A DNA stretch of 59,666 bases from Acinetobacter sp. A2 (GCF_012371325.1 NZ_JAAZQX010000017.1:1-59666), one strand, 5' to 3'. Shown: positions 7,803 to 16,379, counted from the stretch's first letter. The notes: generated by a model not told the origin, from the letters alone. Made by a program: numbers and translations.

Positions 7803-8913
7803 TATATTTCACAGGGTAAAATTTAAGAATTAATTGGTTAATAGCTGTAATCAGGTTAGAGACCTCTGAGATATCTAAAGCGGCAATTGAGTACGTATAT
7901 CTCATATAAGGAATACCCCCATATACACTTTCTTTTTCTTGATTTTTAAAGTTTAAAAATTGATTGTGAAAAGCCTGTAAGAATTCGTCATCGTTTACTG
8001 ATTTAGCTTCTATACATAAATGTACTTCACAAGGTAAATCCTTTTTTGAGGTATTAATAACAAGTGTAGGGCAAATCCAACGCGAATCAGCTAATGACGC
8101 ATTACAAAACCAATATTCTGATTCGCCATTGTAGTAAGTGAGCCGGTAATTTCGAATGGAAAATTTTTCTTGCAATTCAGTTTGTAGATTTCTAATTATG
8201 TGATCATTAATTTGTGAAAATACTTGTTGAGAAATTTGAAATAATTTATGAATTTCAGAAGCATTATCTTTAATGAAGTTGAAATTGTCCATATTTAACG
8301 GCTTTAAATAGTAATTAGTGAGATGGTTGAGGAATTCTTTGGCAAATGTAAACCATTTATTTTGAATATCGATTTTGTAAGATGGTATGAAGTTATTTAC
8401 AGCATGAACCAAATTTTCATAGTTAATGCCATTCCAGGAGTCTTCTTGGAACTCACTTATTCCACCGATGGATAACACAAAGTACAGTGGTTTTAATGAG
8501 GTATTGAGAACGCGTCTTTTTGCATAGTTGATATATGATTCAATAGGATTATTTTGAATGTGATAAATCTTGCATTCAAAAATAAGTAAATTTTTTGTAG
8601 TTTCAATAATTAAATCAATACGTTTTCCATCTAATGTACATACTTCAGTTTCAACTGATATGAACTCACCAAAAGTTGCTGGGTCTTTATTAACTTTCTT
8701 TGCAATGCAATCAATTAATCCATTAAAAAATAAAGTATTTAAATTGTGGACTTCTAAAGGATTTAAGAAAAATGAAAGGAGTTCAGTCGTTGGATTTTCA
8801 TAATATTTACGACTAGCTGTGTCAAAAAAATTCTTTTCCCGCATATCTAACTTATAAGTTCTTGCCTTATTTAGCAGCACTTGCAATGCATCAAGTGGGT
8901 ATTGGTCTAACAT
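7774..8913 (-). CDS. PD-(D/E)XK nuclease family protein
   Basis: The 379-aa product has the signature of the PDDEXK_4-type nuclease family: an N-terminal TELLSFFLNPLEVHNLNTLF segment (residues 43-62, like the E..LS..LDP..H motif), then KRIDLII with Asp100, and LLIFECKI with Glu113 and Lys115, giving D-x12-E-x-K. The C-terminal 200 residues are not assigned. TGAGGAT lies just before the ATG at 8911-8913. The gene overlaps the macro-domain gene by 29 bases, and together they look like a two-gene operon. Related nucleases occur in restriction-like and anti-phage loci. The target and activity of this one are unknown. Confidence 0.8.
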   Translation of the reverse strand: MLDQYPLDALQVLLNKARTYKLDMREKNFFDTASRKYYENPTTELLSFFLNPLEVHNLNTLFFNGLIDCIAKKVNKDPATFGEFISVETEVCTLDGKRIDLIIETTKNLLIFECKIYHIQNNPIESYINYAKRRVLNTSLKPLYFVLSIGGISEFQEDSWNGINYENLVHAVNNFIPSYKIDIQNKWFTFAKEFLNHLTNYYLKPLNMDNFNFIKDNASEIHKLFQISQQVFSQINDHIIRNLQTELQEKFSIRNYRLTYYNGESEYWFCNASLADSRWICPTLVINTSKKDLPCEVHLCIEAKSVNDDEFLQAFHNQFLNFKNQEKESVYGGIPYMRYTYSIAALDISEVSNLITAINQLILKFYPVKYNEESHSTTN

Positions 8914-9022
8914 ATCCTCAAAGTTCCATTACATAATTATTTGAAAGATAATCTTTTATTATCATGATAAATTCAAGACTGAAACAATTTTTAAAGCTAA
9001 TCTACCAGCCCCTAATTTTATA

Positions 9023-9352
9023 TTAGTCCATTGAATCAATAATACTTTTTAATTTATTCAAACTTTTCACCCCTGCAATCCGTTGAATGATTTGTTCCTT
9101 TTTAAAAATAAGCGTAGAAGGTAAACCATAAACATTATAGCGCAGGGTGAGAATTGGAGATTGATCCACATTAATCTTGCCAAATTTAACATCAGGTCTT
9201 ATTTGAGCATAGTATGCTTCCAGCTCAGTAAAGACCGGAAAATTTTGGACACAAGGCTTACACTAATCTGCATAAAAACGAATCACGGCAAAACCTTCAA
9301 ACCACTCAAAATCGCTGTAATTGTTTTCGTTATATTCGATCACTGGGTTCAT
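9023..9352 (-). pseudogene. Thioredoxin-like protein with a stop codon in the active site
   Basis: The minus strand from 9352 encodes about 109 residues of thioredoxin fold: FAVIRFYAD, then a TAG codon (9263-9265), then CKPC, followed by KFGKINVDQSPILTLRYNVYG and LPSTLIFKKEQIIQRIAG. In thioredoxins the residue before the first Cys is Trp (TGG), so one base change to TAG explains the break. Everything else is intact, including the cis-Pro region. The gene lies upstream of the nuclease gene on the same strand, and the MITE starts 37 bases from its 5' end. It was probably functional until recently. Confidence 0.85.
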
Positions 9353-9389
9353 GGTCGGCCTATTATCAATTTCCTGAATAGTCACCCGC

Positions 9390-9502
9390 GGCTTTGTTAC
9401 ACAAAGATTTCCTAACTATATGATTTCATAGGATTTGATTATTTCTCAATCAGGATTTTAAGTTAAGAAAATCAATCGCTTATATATTTATGCAACAAAG
9501 CC
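9390..9502 (-). mobile_element. 113-bp MITE with IS903-like ends, copy 1
   Basis: The element starts GGCTTTGTTACACAAAG and ends TTTATGCAACAAAGCC as 16-base imperfect inverted repeats. Read in reverse, it aligns over its full length with the 113-bp element at 22774-22886. The ends resemble those of IS5-family elements of the IS903 group (GGCTTTGTTG). It encodes nothing. No 9-bp target duplication is seen. The right end abuts copy B of the 79-bp repeat. Confidence 0.75.
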
Positions 9503-9581
9503 TAAATATAATATAAATTTGGCACCAATAAAAACAAATACTTACGAACAATAAAGAATAAAAATTTATTACTTTCATATA
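9503..9581 (+). repeat. 79-bp imperfect direct repeat, copy B
   Basis: This second copy of the repeat at 6872-6950 lies exactly between the MITE end (9502) and the point where IS66 sequence resumes (9582). Differences from copy A are substitutions only, so the copies have aged apart and are not the product of a very recent duplication. Confidence 0.8.
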
Positions 9582-9682
9582 GTTGCCGACGCATAAAGCG
9601 ACTCAAATAGAAGAATTACTGCCACACCGCTGGAAACCGAACTCGAATTAAAAAATAGGCATGGGGTTCAGCGGACGCTTAC
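9582..9682 (+). mobile_element. IS66 right-copy terminus with terminal inverted repeat
   Basis: The sequence resumes the TnpC C-terminus in the canonical frame (LPTHKATQIEELLPHRW-like, stop at 9649-9651) and ends in the terminal repeat GGGGTTCAGCGGACGCTTAC. It mirrors 4793-4893 in reverse complement. Confidence 0.8.
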
Positions 9683-9690
9683 ATATGTTG
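9683..9690. repeat. Right 8-bp target site duplication of the IS66-bounded unit
   Basis: ATATGTTG repeats the bases at 4785-4792 exactly. Removing one copy and the unit between them restores a continuous sequence between the 255-aa island gene and the tRNA. Confidence 0.85.
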
Positions 9691-9737
9691 AGCTTAACTG
9701 TTGATTTAAATTGCTTACCATGTGCTTACTAATACTA

Positions 9738-9780
9738 AAAAACAAAAAAACCACTTACGATTAGTGCACGTAAGTGGTTG
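9738..9780 (-). terminator. Intrinsic terminator after the tRNA
   Basis: CCACTTACG and CGTAAGTGG form a 9-bp stem. On the minus strand it is followed by a long T-rich run, directly downstream of the tRNA. Confidence 0.85.
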
Positions 9781-9787
9781 TTTTATA

Positions 9788-9864
<77 letters not shown>

Positions 9865-10015
9865 TAGATTGCTAAATTAGTTGTTTTTCAACAAGTTTAA
9901 GCGCAAAGAATACTAGCGAAGAATTTTCTAAAATACAAGCACTTTCAAAAATAGCTGTATAGATAGTCAGCAAATAGCGAAATGGAGAAGTGAATTCAAT
10001 ATATTCAACTAAATA

Positions 10016-10159
10016 TTACACCTTCACTTTACTAAACATCGCGCGGTGTAACTTCAAGCGCTTTTCTTTGCGCAATTCTAAAAACAACTCAAACATTGAC
10101 CAAAGCAAAACTAAAAGCAACACAATCAATGCAACAAGAAAAGTCGTAAAATAAGTCAC
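10016..10159 (-). CDS. Small membrane protein, 47 aa
   Basis: A GTG start at 10157-10159 has AAGGA seven bases upstream. The product has one strong transmembrane helix (FLVALIVLLLVLLWSMFELF, about residues 7-26) followed by a basic tail (RKEKRLKLHR), predicting the tail in the cytoplasm. An ATG 18 codons further upstream has no binding site. No family is recognised. The gene stands alone between the tRNA and the acyltransferase gene. Confidence 0.55.
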   Translation of the reverse strand: MTYFTTFLVALIVLLLVLLWSMFELFLELRKEKRLKLHRAMFSKVKV

Positions 10160-10466
10160 TTTATTATCCTTCCATGGTCTATAGACAAGTGAAATGGTGA
10201 ATAAAATCATCATTTATTACGACCAAAGTCTAATGCCTTATAAATTAATTGAATAGTGCATTTTTGCTCAATTTAAGACTTAATTTGGCTCAGTTCATAT
10301 CTTTTTAATATTAAAATTAAAACACTTAGAGTAAAAACCAATAAAAGTTAAAGGCTATAAATATTCACATGGTCTGATATCAGGATATTTCACACAATAT
10401 TCCTGTTGACTCTTATAGGAAACAAGCAGAAATTATGCATTTCCAAATTCATCTGCTGTTACATCT

Positions 10467-11045
10467 ATGTTGAAAAAATTTTTAGGCGAATCTGCATTCA
10501 AACTTGCAGGCTGGCAATATCAGGTTGAACCCAACGTCCTCGAAAACAAACAGGTGATTGTTGGTTTTGAACACACCTCTATGATGGATGCTGTGCTCTC
10601 CCTCGCACTTTTTCAAATCTATGACATCAAAATTCATACTTTAATAAAAAAAGAACTATTTAAAGGGCCACTTAAACCCATTTTAGAAAAAATAGGTGGT
10701 ATTCCAGTTGACCGTAAATCTAGTAAAGATATCGTGTCGCAAATGGTGGAATTGTTCGAGCAAAATGAGCATTTCAATCTGGTCATTGCCCCCGAAGCGA
10801 CTCGCGCCAAAACAGGCGAAACACGTAAACCGATCCGTACAGGTTTCTGGCATATCGCCAAAGCGGCTCAAGTGCCTATTGTTTTAATGTATGCCAATTC
10901 ACAAACCAAACAAGGCGGGATTTTTGGTAAAATCTATCCGACAGAACTAGATCACGATATGGCGCTCATCCAACGTCTTTACAAAGAACATGTCGGCTTG
11001 GATATTGTCATTCCTGAGCCTAAAAACGCTCAAACAAACGCTTAA
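10467..11045 (+). CDS. PlsC-like acyltransferase family protein
   Basis: The 192-aa product belongs to the glycerol-3-phosphate/lysophosphatidate acyltransferase superfamily. It has the catalytic HX4D motif HTSMMD at residues 36-41, GGIPVDR near 75-81 and an APEATR block near 111-116 in place of the usual PEGTR. At about 190 residues it is shorter than PlsC and has no clear N-terminal membrane anchor. It probably transfers acyl groups in lipid remodelling; the exact acceptor is unknown. No strong binding site precedes the ATG. Confidence 0.8.
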   Translation: MLKKFLGESAFKLAGWQYQVEPNVLENKQVIVGFEHTSMMDAVLSLALFQIYDIKIHTLIKKELFKGPLKPILEKIGGIPVDRKSSKDIVSQMVELFEQNEHFNLVIAPEATRAKTGETRKPIRTGFWHIAKAAQVPIVLMYANSQTKQGGIFGKIYPTELDHDMALIQRLYKEHVGLDIVIPEPKNAQTNA

Positions 11046-11143
11046 AAAACCTAAAGCCCTACTCTTTATCTAAAAAAAGGGCTTATGGTAGAATGAGCGC
11101 AATTTTGATAGGCATACTGCCAATCTGTAAGGAGCAATTTCGC

Positions 11144-11893
11144 ATGGCGGGTCATTCCAAGTGGGCCAACATTAAGCATCGTAAAGCCAAACAAGATGCG
11201 AGTCGTGGTAAGTTGTTTACCAAATTTATTCGTGAATTAACAACAGCAGCAAAGCTTGGCGGCGCTGATGCTGCAAGCAACCCTCGTCTACGTGCAGTCG
11301 TAGAAAAAGCGCTGTCTGTAAACATGACACGTGACGTAATTAACCGTGCTATTCAACGTGGTGCTGGTGGTGAAGATAACGATGACTTAAAAGAGGTCAC
11401 TTATGAAGGCTATGGCGTTGGTGGTGTTGCGGTTATCGTTGAAACCATGACTGATAACTTGAACCGTACTGTGCCAGATGTACGTCACTGTTTTTCTAAA
11501 ACTGATGGTAACTTAGGAACCAATGGTTCAGTGGCCTTCTTGTTCACAAAACGTGGCGAAATTTCATTTGAAGATGCATCTTTAGAAGACCAAGTCATGG
11601 AAGTGGCTTTAGAAGCTGGTGCAGAAGATATTGAAGTGTCTGAAGATGGTATTTTGGTTATTACCACCCCTGAAGCGTTTGGTGAAGTTCAAGATGCATT
11701 AACTGCGGCAGGTTTAAAGTCAGATAATGCAGAAGTGGTGATGAGTCCATCAACCAAAGCAGATATTACCGATATCGACCAAGCGAAAAAAATCATGAAA
11801 ATGATAGATATGCTTGAAGATTTGGATGACGTTCAAAACGTATATACCAACGTAGAATTCTCTGATGAAGTTTTGGCTCAATTAGATGCTTAA
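11144..11893 (+). CDS. YebC/PmpR family transcriptional regulator
   Basis: The 249-aa product is a standard full-length YebC/TACO1 family protein, starting [19 protein letters not shown] and carrying [20 protein letters not shown]. The ATG at 11144 has GGAG eight bases upstream and matches the family start; the frame is open further upstream but that is not coding. Family members bind DNA as regulators or help translation of difficult sequences. In many bacteria yebC precedes ruvC; here it stands alone, followed by a terminator. Confidence 0.95.
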   Translation: MAGHSKWANIKHRKAKQDASRGKLFTKFIRELTTAAKLGGADAASNPRLRAVVEKALSVNMTRDVINRAIQRGAGGEDNDDLKEVTYEGYGVGGVAVIVETMTDNLNRTVPDVRHCFSKTDGNLGTNGSVAFLFTKRGEISFEDASLEDQVMEVALEAGAEDIEVSEDGILVITTPEAFGEVQDALTAAGLKSDNAEVVMSPSTKADITDIDQAKKIMKMIDMLEDLDDVQNVYTNVEFSDEVLAQLDA

Positions 11894-11918
11894 GTATTAA
11901 TAATATTGAACCACTGCA

Positions 11919-11950
11919 TAAAAAAACGCACATATATGTGCGTTTTTTAT
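11919..11950. terminator. Bidirectional terminator between yebC and the Lrp gene
   Basis: AACGCACATA and TATGTGCGTT form a 10-bp stem flanked by A-run and T-run, serving both convergent genes. Confidence 0.85.
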
Positions 11951-11970
11951 GCCTAAGTTTTTATGTGAAA

Positions 11971-12441
11971 TCAAACTTTATTTAATAAGCCATGACAGTT
12001 TAAAACATCATATTCTTTAATCACAAAACTAGAATGTAAGCCTGCGACATGCTCAATTTTACCAATTTTTTTTAATAAAATTTCACTGTAATTTTCCATA
12101 TCTCGCGCCACCACTTCTACAATAAAATCTGCAGTCTGCCCTGTCACTAAAAATGCACGAATCACTTCAGGAATACTTTCCAATTCATCTAAAAATTTAG
12201 CAAAAATGTCAGTATCGTGCTTGCTTAAAGACACCTGCAACAGTACGTGTAAACTAAAGCCTAATTTCTGATAATTAATTTCACGCTTTAAACCTGAAAT
12301 AATGTTTTGGTCAATCAGACTTTTAATACGACGATGTACCGAACTGACCGACATATTCACACGCTCAGAAAGTTCATTGAGGTTCACATCTTCATTGCTT
12401 AAAATTTCTAAAATATGCTTATCGAAACGATCTAGTTCCAT
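11971..12441 (-). CDS. Lrp/AsnC family transcriptional regulator
   Basis: The 156-aa protein has the full family layout: a winged helix-turn-helix at residues 1-60 (LDRFDKHILEIL, LSERVNMSVSSVHRRIKSL) and a RAM ligand-binding domain from about 65 to 140 (GFSLHVLLQVSL, FLVTGQTADFIVEV). Such regulators sense amino acids. An IS1595-like element begins 34 bases upstream, so the native promoter and the gene that once lay upstream may be lost or displaced. Its regulatory target cannot be told from this context. Confidence 0.9.
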   Translation of the reverse strand: MELDRFDKHILEILSNEDVNLNELSERVNMSVSSVHRRIKSLIDQNIISGLKREINYQKLGFSLHVLLQVSLSKHDTDIFAKFLDELESIPEVIRAFLVTGQTADFIVEVVARDMENYSEILLKKIGKIEHVAGLHSSFVIKEYDVLNCHGLLNKV

Positions 12442-12474
12442 TTTCTCAGGTACTCAAGCTTATAAGATAAATAT

Positions 12475-13212
12475 TTAGGCTCTAGACTAGCAGATTTGCA
12501 CTTAGTTTTACCTAATGAGGTCCCACAACTCTGTTGCTAGCTCATTAGGCTCCCTCATCCAACGCCATTCTGTTTCTTTAAGATGATAATCAAAATACTC
12601 TTTTGATATACCGTTGAACTTTGCTAGCCTTCTTTTACAAAAGCTCCAGAATGATTCTATTCCATTTATACGACATTGTCCTCTGGCAAATTCATTCGCT
12701 CCATGATTTACTCTAAAATGCTTTGAGTAACCAACATCTACCAAACCATTGTATCCACGCCAACCATCACTATAAATTACACTTTCAAGTGCGACTTTAC
12801 CTAAGATAACTTGTTATAATGTAGTCTTTTTACAATCAGGGACTATTTCTGTATAAACTCGACCATTCCTTTCAAATATTCCAAATACAGGTTGTTTTAA
12901 AGTACCTCGACCTCGCTTCAATTTCCCATGAAAACCACGTTGTCTTTTTGCTCCAAAATAGCTCTCATCAACTTCAATAGAACCTACAAACTTTGCTCTT
13001 AAATCTGTTTGATGATCGTAGATTGCTTCTCTAAAAAGCATGTACCAATAGTTGATGGTATTACGGTTCAAGTTAAGCAATAAGGCTGTTTTAGAAGCAG
13101 GAATATCAATGCAAAAGCACTGAATAATTTTTTTAATCTTATAGTGACTTAATTTACTGTTTTCTATCATGATTCTAGACTAACATATCTATTCTGCTAG
13201 TCTAGAGCCTAA
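12475..13212 (-). mobile_element. IS1595-family element (IS1016-like), about 735 bp
   Basis: Inverted repeats GGCTCTAGACTAGCAG (12478-12493) and CTGCTAGTCTAGAGCC (13194-13209) bound the element; matching can be extended by three bases on each side. One transposase frame lies on the minus strand. The 8-bp duplication expected for this family is not seen at either possible boundary, which points to a deletion or recombination next to the element. The gene to the right is missing its 5' part. Confidence 0.85.
12508..13170 (-). pseudogene. IS1595-family transposase with an internal stop codon
   Basis: The frame spans 221 codons. It holds a short N-terminal helix-turn-helix (LNRNTINYWYMLFREAI), the DDE-type region GSIEVDESYFG with KRGRGTLKQPVFGI, SDGWRGYNGL, and HGANEFARGQCRINGIESFW with FKRRL-like basic residues. 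A TAA codon at 12814-12816 splits it after DCKKTTL, where CAA (Gln) would be expected. Apart from this stop the sequence looks complete, so the copy is probably inactive but could be mobilised in trans. Confidence 0.85.
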
Positions 13213-13486
13213 TCTAAATAGCAATCCTACAGATGGTTTCAGTTTGGATAGTTTGACTGATGGCTTTGATCAATTAATTTCTGGTGCTGACTTAAATCTT
13301 GGTGATTTGCTGCAAGGTGCATCATCAAATACCAGCTCAGACATCAATCTTGATCAATTAATCCCAACCCTAGGCGATGCACTGGGTGGCTTGACTGGCG
13401 GCACGACAGATACTCAATTTGATTTGGCGACACTGCCAAACTTGGTACAAAATTTCGATCTCAACAATGCAAGTTCACTGTTCTAA
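13211..13486 (+). pseudogene. 3' remnant of an unidentified gene cut by the IS element
   Basis: An open frame enters from the IS boundary without a start codon or binding site (NSNPTDGFSLDSLTDGFDQL) and runs to the stop at 13484-13486, about 91 codons. It is rich in Asp, Leu, Gly and Thr, with a repeated rhythm: LDSLTDGFDQLIS, LNLGDLLQGAS, INLDQLIPTLGDALG. A TTG at 13244 is a formal start but lacks a ribosome site. The 5' part is not found on the other side of the IS, so it was deleted. The family is unknown. A terminator follows, showing that this is the true gene end. Confidence 0.6.
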
Positions 13487-13504
13487 ATTCTACTCAACAA
13501 GACA

Positions 13505-13541
13505 CAAAAAAAATACGCGCTCAATGCGCGTATTTTTTTGC
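13505..13541. terminator. Bidirectional terminator
   Basis: AATACGCGC and GCGCGTATT form a 9-bp stem around TCAAT, with an A-run on the left and a T-run on the right. Confidence 0.85.
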
Positions 13542-13547
13542 TAAGTT

Positions 13548-14312
13548 TTATATTCCACGCCAATCGACACGTGCATTACGCTCAGTATTATAAATACGGC
13601 ATACATACTGCCCTAATGGCAAATCCAACAGATAATCTTGATAGGCTTTAAACTCAGCTGAAATCATTTCACCATGCTCTTTTTCCCACGGCGTTCCAGC
13701 AATTTCTAAAATAGGGGCAAGCATTGAACACACCGAAATATCTGCCAAGCCCAAACGCTCTCCCACAAAATAACGTCCGTGATTATCAATCAAATGCTGA
13801 TTTAAAATGACAATCAATTCATCCATACGTTGTTTAGATTCTGCTACTTTATCTTGATCGAGCTGATAACCCTTAGACACCAAAGCTTTAATAATTGGCT
13901 TAGAGTATTTAGAAAACTGACGCAAATAGCCTTTTTCACCAATTAGGATTTCCAAAGGTTCTTCACTTTCAGATAAGGCATGAGCCAAGCCCCAACGGCG
14001 TACATGCTGACCTAATTCATCTGCCAAAGTATTAATTGCCAGTGCATGTTTATATTGTTCGGCATCACTGCGTAATAAAGTATGTTCTGGATAAACATCA
14101 TCAAGATAGAGAGCAATTTGCGTAGAATCTGCAATCCAGCGCTCTTGATCACGTAATATTGGTAATTTATTTTGTCCTGTTTTTAATTGTGCAAAGGCCC
14201 GATGCACACCAGGAATTAAGTTCTGCGCATCATAATCTAATTCTTTATGATCCAATAACCAGCGAGCTTTCTCACAGAAATGAGATAAAGGAAACTGGTA
14301 CAAGATGCGCAT
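13548..14312 (-). CDS. Glutathione S-transferase family protein
   Basis: The 254-aa protein has an N-terminal thioredoxin-like GST domain (LYQFPLSHFCEKARWLLDH, residues 4-22, with Ser/Cys near the active site; NKLPILRDQERWIADSTQIA near 48-67) and an all-helical C-terminal domain ending with GRYFVGERLGLADISVCSML. GGAG lies six bases before the ATG. It is a single-gene unit facing the truncated gene at 13211. GST proteins of this size conjugate glutathione to electrophiles; the substrate is unknown. Confidence 0.85.
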   Translation of the reverse strand: MRILYQFPLSHFCEKARWLLDHKELDYDAQNLIPGVHRAFAQLKTGQNKLPILRDQERWIADSTQIALYLDDVYPEHTLLRSDAEQYKHALAINTLADELGQHVRRWGLAHALSESEEPLEILIGEKGYLRQFSKYSKPIIKALVSKGYQLDQDKVAESKQRMDELIVILNQHLIDNHGRYFVGERLGLADISVCSMLAPILEIAGTPWEKEHGEMISAEFKAYQDYLLDLPLGQYVCRIYNTERNARVDWRGI

Positions 14313-14582
14313 AAAATCTCCATTTTTAAGCTATAAATATTCAAAACAGTACACTTGCGGTGTTTGTCATACTTTAGTCATAGCCTCTTCTAAATACAAT
14401 GTACTTTTTATTCAAAATTCGGGCAAAGCAGTCAGCTAAATCAGATCAATTTTCATCCTGCACTTCAACATCAACATTTCAAATGATCACTTCATAAGAA
14501 ACATCATGCTGATAACCTGACTTTATCTGCCCTTTCATGTAAAATCATGCCTAATTTTTATATAACACGTTGTGAGTTATTC

Positions 14583-15674
14583 ATGGGTTTTAATTGCGGT
14601 ATTGTGGGCCTGCCAAACGTTGGTAAATCTACACTTTTTAATGCGCTCACCAAAGCTGCGATTGCAGCGGAAAACTTCCCGTTCTGTACCATTGAACCAA
14701 ACACAGGTATTGTTCCTGTGCCAGATTCACGTTTAGACAAATTGGCAGAAATTGTAAAACCACAACGTGTCTTACCAACGACTATGGAATTTGTGGATAT
14801 TGCAGGTCTAGTTGCAGGTGCATCGAAAGGTGAAGGTTTAGGTAACCAATTCCTTGCGAATATTCGTGAAACCGACGCCATTGCACACGTAGTCCGTTGC
14901 TTTGAAGATGAAAACGTGATTCACGTAAATGGTAAAATTGACCCATTAGATGATATTGCCACCATCAATACCGAATTGGCTTTAGCGGACTTGGAAACTG
15001 TTAGCAAAGCGGTTACTCGTTTAGCAAAATCTGCCAAAGGTGGTGACAAAGAAGCAGTTGCAACCAAAGCCGTTTTAGAAAAAATTCAGCCTTTATTGGA
15101 TGATGGCAAGCCAGCACGTGCTGCTAATTTAGATGATGATGAACGTAAATTAGTACGTGGCTTTGGTTTACTGACCTTAAAACCAACTATGTATATTGCC
15201 AACGTGGCAGAAGATGGTTTTGAAAATAATCCGCACTTAGAAGCAGTGAAAAAACTTGCTGCAGAAGAAAATGCGATTGTTGTGCCATTATGCAACCAAA
15301 TTGAAGCCGAAATTTCACTACTTGAAGATGAAGACCGTGCAGAATTTTTAGAAGCTTTAGGCATGGAAGAACCTGGTCTGAACGTCGTTATTCGTGCTGG
15401 TTATGCGCTGTTAGGCTTACAGACTTACTTCACTGCAGGCGTTCAAGAAGTACGTGCATGGACTGTTAAAGTTGGTGCAACTGCTCCACAAGCTGCTGGC
15501 GTGATTCATACTGACTTTGAAAAAGGCTTTATTCGTGCTGAATGTATTGCTTACGAAGATTTTGTTCAGTACAACGGTGAAGCTGGCGCGAAAGAAGCAG
15601 GTAAATGGCGTTTAGAAGGTAAAACTTACATCGTACAAGATGGTGATGTTTTACACTTCCGCTTTAATGTCTAA
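14583..15674 (+). CDS. ychF: Redox-regulated ATPase YchF (Obg-related)
   Basis: The 363-aa product equals the usual YchF length. It has the G1 loop GLPNVGKST at residues 8-16, [20 protein letters not shown] (G3) and the YchF-specific NxxE-type site region CNQIEAEI in place of NKxD, which explains its ATP preference. A TGS domain ends the protein ([15 protein letters not shown]). The ATG at 14583 matches the conserved [12 protein letters not shown] start; an ATG 12 codons upstream is not needed. YchF binds ribosomes and acts in stress responses. A terminator follows. Confidence 0.95.
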   Translation: MGFNCGIVGLPNVGKSTLFNALTKAAIAAENFPFCTIEPNTGIVPVPDSRLDKLAEIVKPQRVLPTTMEFVDIAGLVAGASKGEGLGNQFLANIRETDAIAHVVRCFEDENVIHVNGKIDPLDDIATINTELALADLETVSKAVTRLAKSAKGGDKEAVATKAVLEKIQPLLDDGKPARAANLDDDERKLVRGFGLLTLKPTMYIANVAEDGFENNPHLEAVKKLAAEENAIVVPLCNQIEAEISLLEDEDRAEFLEALGMEEPGLNVVIRAGYALLGLQTYFTAGVQEVRAWTVKVGATAPQAAGVIHTDFEKGFIRAECIAYEDFVQYNGEAGAKEAGKWRLEGKTYIVQDGDVLHFRFNV

Positions 15675-15724
15675 TATTGAATTTTTGAATGGCTTTCATT
15701 CTATAAGCCAGTCATAGATACAAT

Positions 15725-15761
15725 TAAAAAAACCTCGATCACTTGATCGAGGTTTTTTATT
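15725..15761. terminator. Bidirectional terminator after ychF
   Basis: AACCTCGATCA and TGATCGAGGTT form a strong stem between an A-run and a T-run, serving ychF and the convergent lipoprotein gene. Confidence 0.85.
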
Positions 15762-15783
15762 GAACAATTCTTTGGAAAATTAA

Positions 15784-16275
15784 TTAAGACTGCACCACAT
15801 TACCCTTCTGTTTCGGGTCAGTATTTCCTAACTCAGGGTGAGCTAAGGCATCTGCACATTGCTTTTTATCACGTTCATAGTCAGCTTGTTTCTGGGCAAG
15901 ACTACTTGAACTGTCTATGGTTGCACGCGCCCAAATTTCTAAACTGGTCAATGCCTTGCGACACAGTGCATATTTCCCTTCGGTCACTGAGTCTGTCATT
16001 TTGACATTAATGCGCCAGTCTGTACTGAGTTTACGGGCAGGTTTACGCACCTTGTCTTCAATCAAATTACGCTGCTTACGGTAAACATAAGGTTCAACCT
16101 CGTTCATTAACTCCCATGCTTTCTGTGCATACACAGTTGCATCATTGGTAAGTTTTGGCGCAGGTTTAATTTCTACAGTTTTTTGCGGGTCGTTGTCATT
16201 GCTACACGCTTGCAATAACACACTACTGCATAGAATTGAGGCCAGCAGCATTACAGGTGTTTTCAATTTCAACAT
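15784..16275 (-). CDS. Putative lipoprotein, 163 aa
   Basis: From the ATG at 16273-16275 the product begins with a lipoprotein signal peptide (MLKLKTPVMLLASILCSS) and the lipobox LQAC, so Cys is expected to be acylated after cleavage and the protein anchored in an envelope membrane. The mature part is charged and helical with several Trp and four Cys. No family is recognised. An upstream ATG 32 codons away would bury the signal peptide and is rejected. It is transcribed away from azlC. Confidence 0.7.
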   Translation of the reverse strand: MLKLKTPVMLLASILCSSVLLQACSNDNDPQKTVEIKPAPKLTNDATVYAQKAWELMNEVEPYVYRKQRNLIEDKVRKPARKLSTDWRINVKMTDSVTEGKYALCRKALTSLEIWARATIDSSSSLAQKQADYERDKKQCADALAHPELGNTDPKQKGNVVQS

Positions 16276-16379
16276 ATCGGTTCGCCCATACAAACAATTC
16301 GGCATTATGCTAGTGAATTCAAGTATAATACACAATCTTGATTTGACCCATCGTTCAACTTTCTCCCTCAAGGTGTGTC

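Larger units (their letters stand above)
4793..9682. mobile_element. IS66-bounded 4.9-kb compound unit with two inverted right ends
   Basis: The left end reads GCAAGCGTCCGCTGAGCCCC and the complement of the right end reads GTAAGCGTCCGCTGAACCCC, forming IS66-type terminal inverted repeats. Perfect 8-bp duplications lie directly outside. Both ends are the tnpC 3' end: the left copy is read on the minus strand and the right copy on the plus strand, meeting near 6689/6690. No tnpA, tnpB or tnpC N-terminus is present, so the unit is not autonomous. The last 100 bases of the two ends differ at roughly an eighth of positions by eye. An IS5-family element is nested in the left copy, and a 2.8-kb cargo is nested in the right copy. 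Confidence 0.8.

Noticed and set aside
6872..9581. 79-bp repeats considered as Xer (pdif) sites of Acinetobacter plasmid modules
   Set aside because: The repeats lack the 11-6-11 layout and the XerC/XerD-like arms expected of pdif sites.
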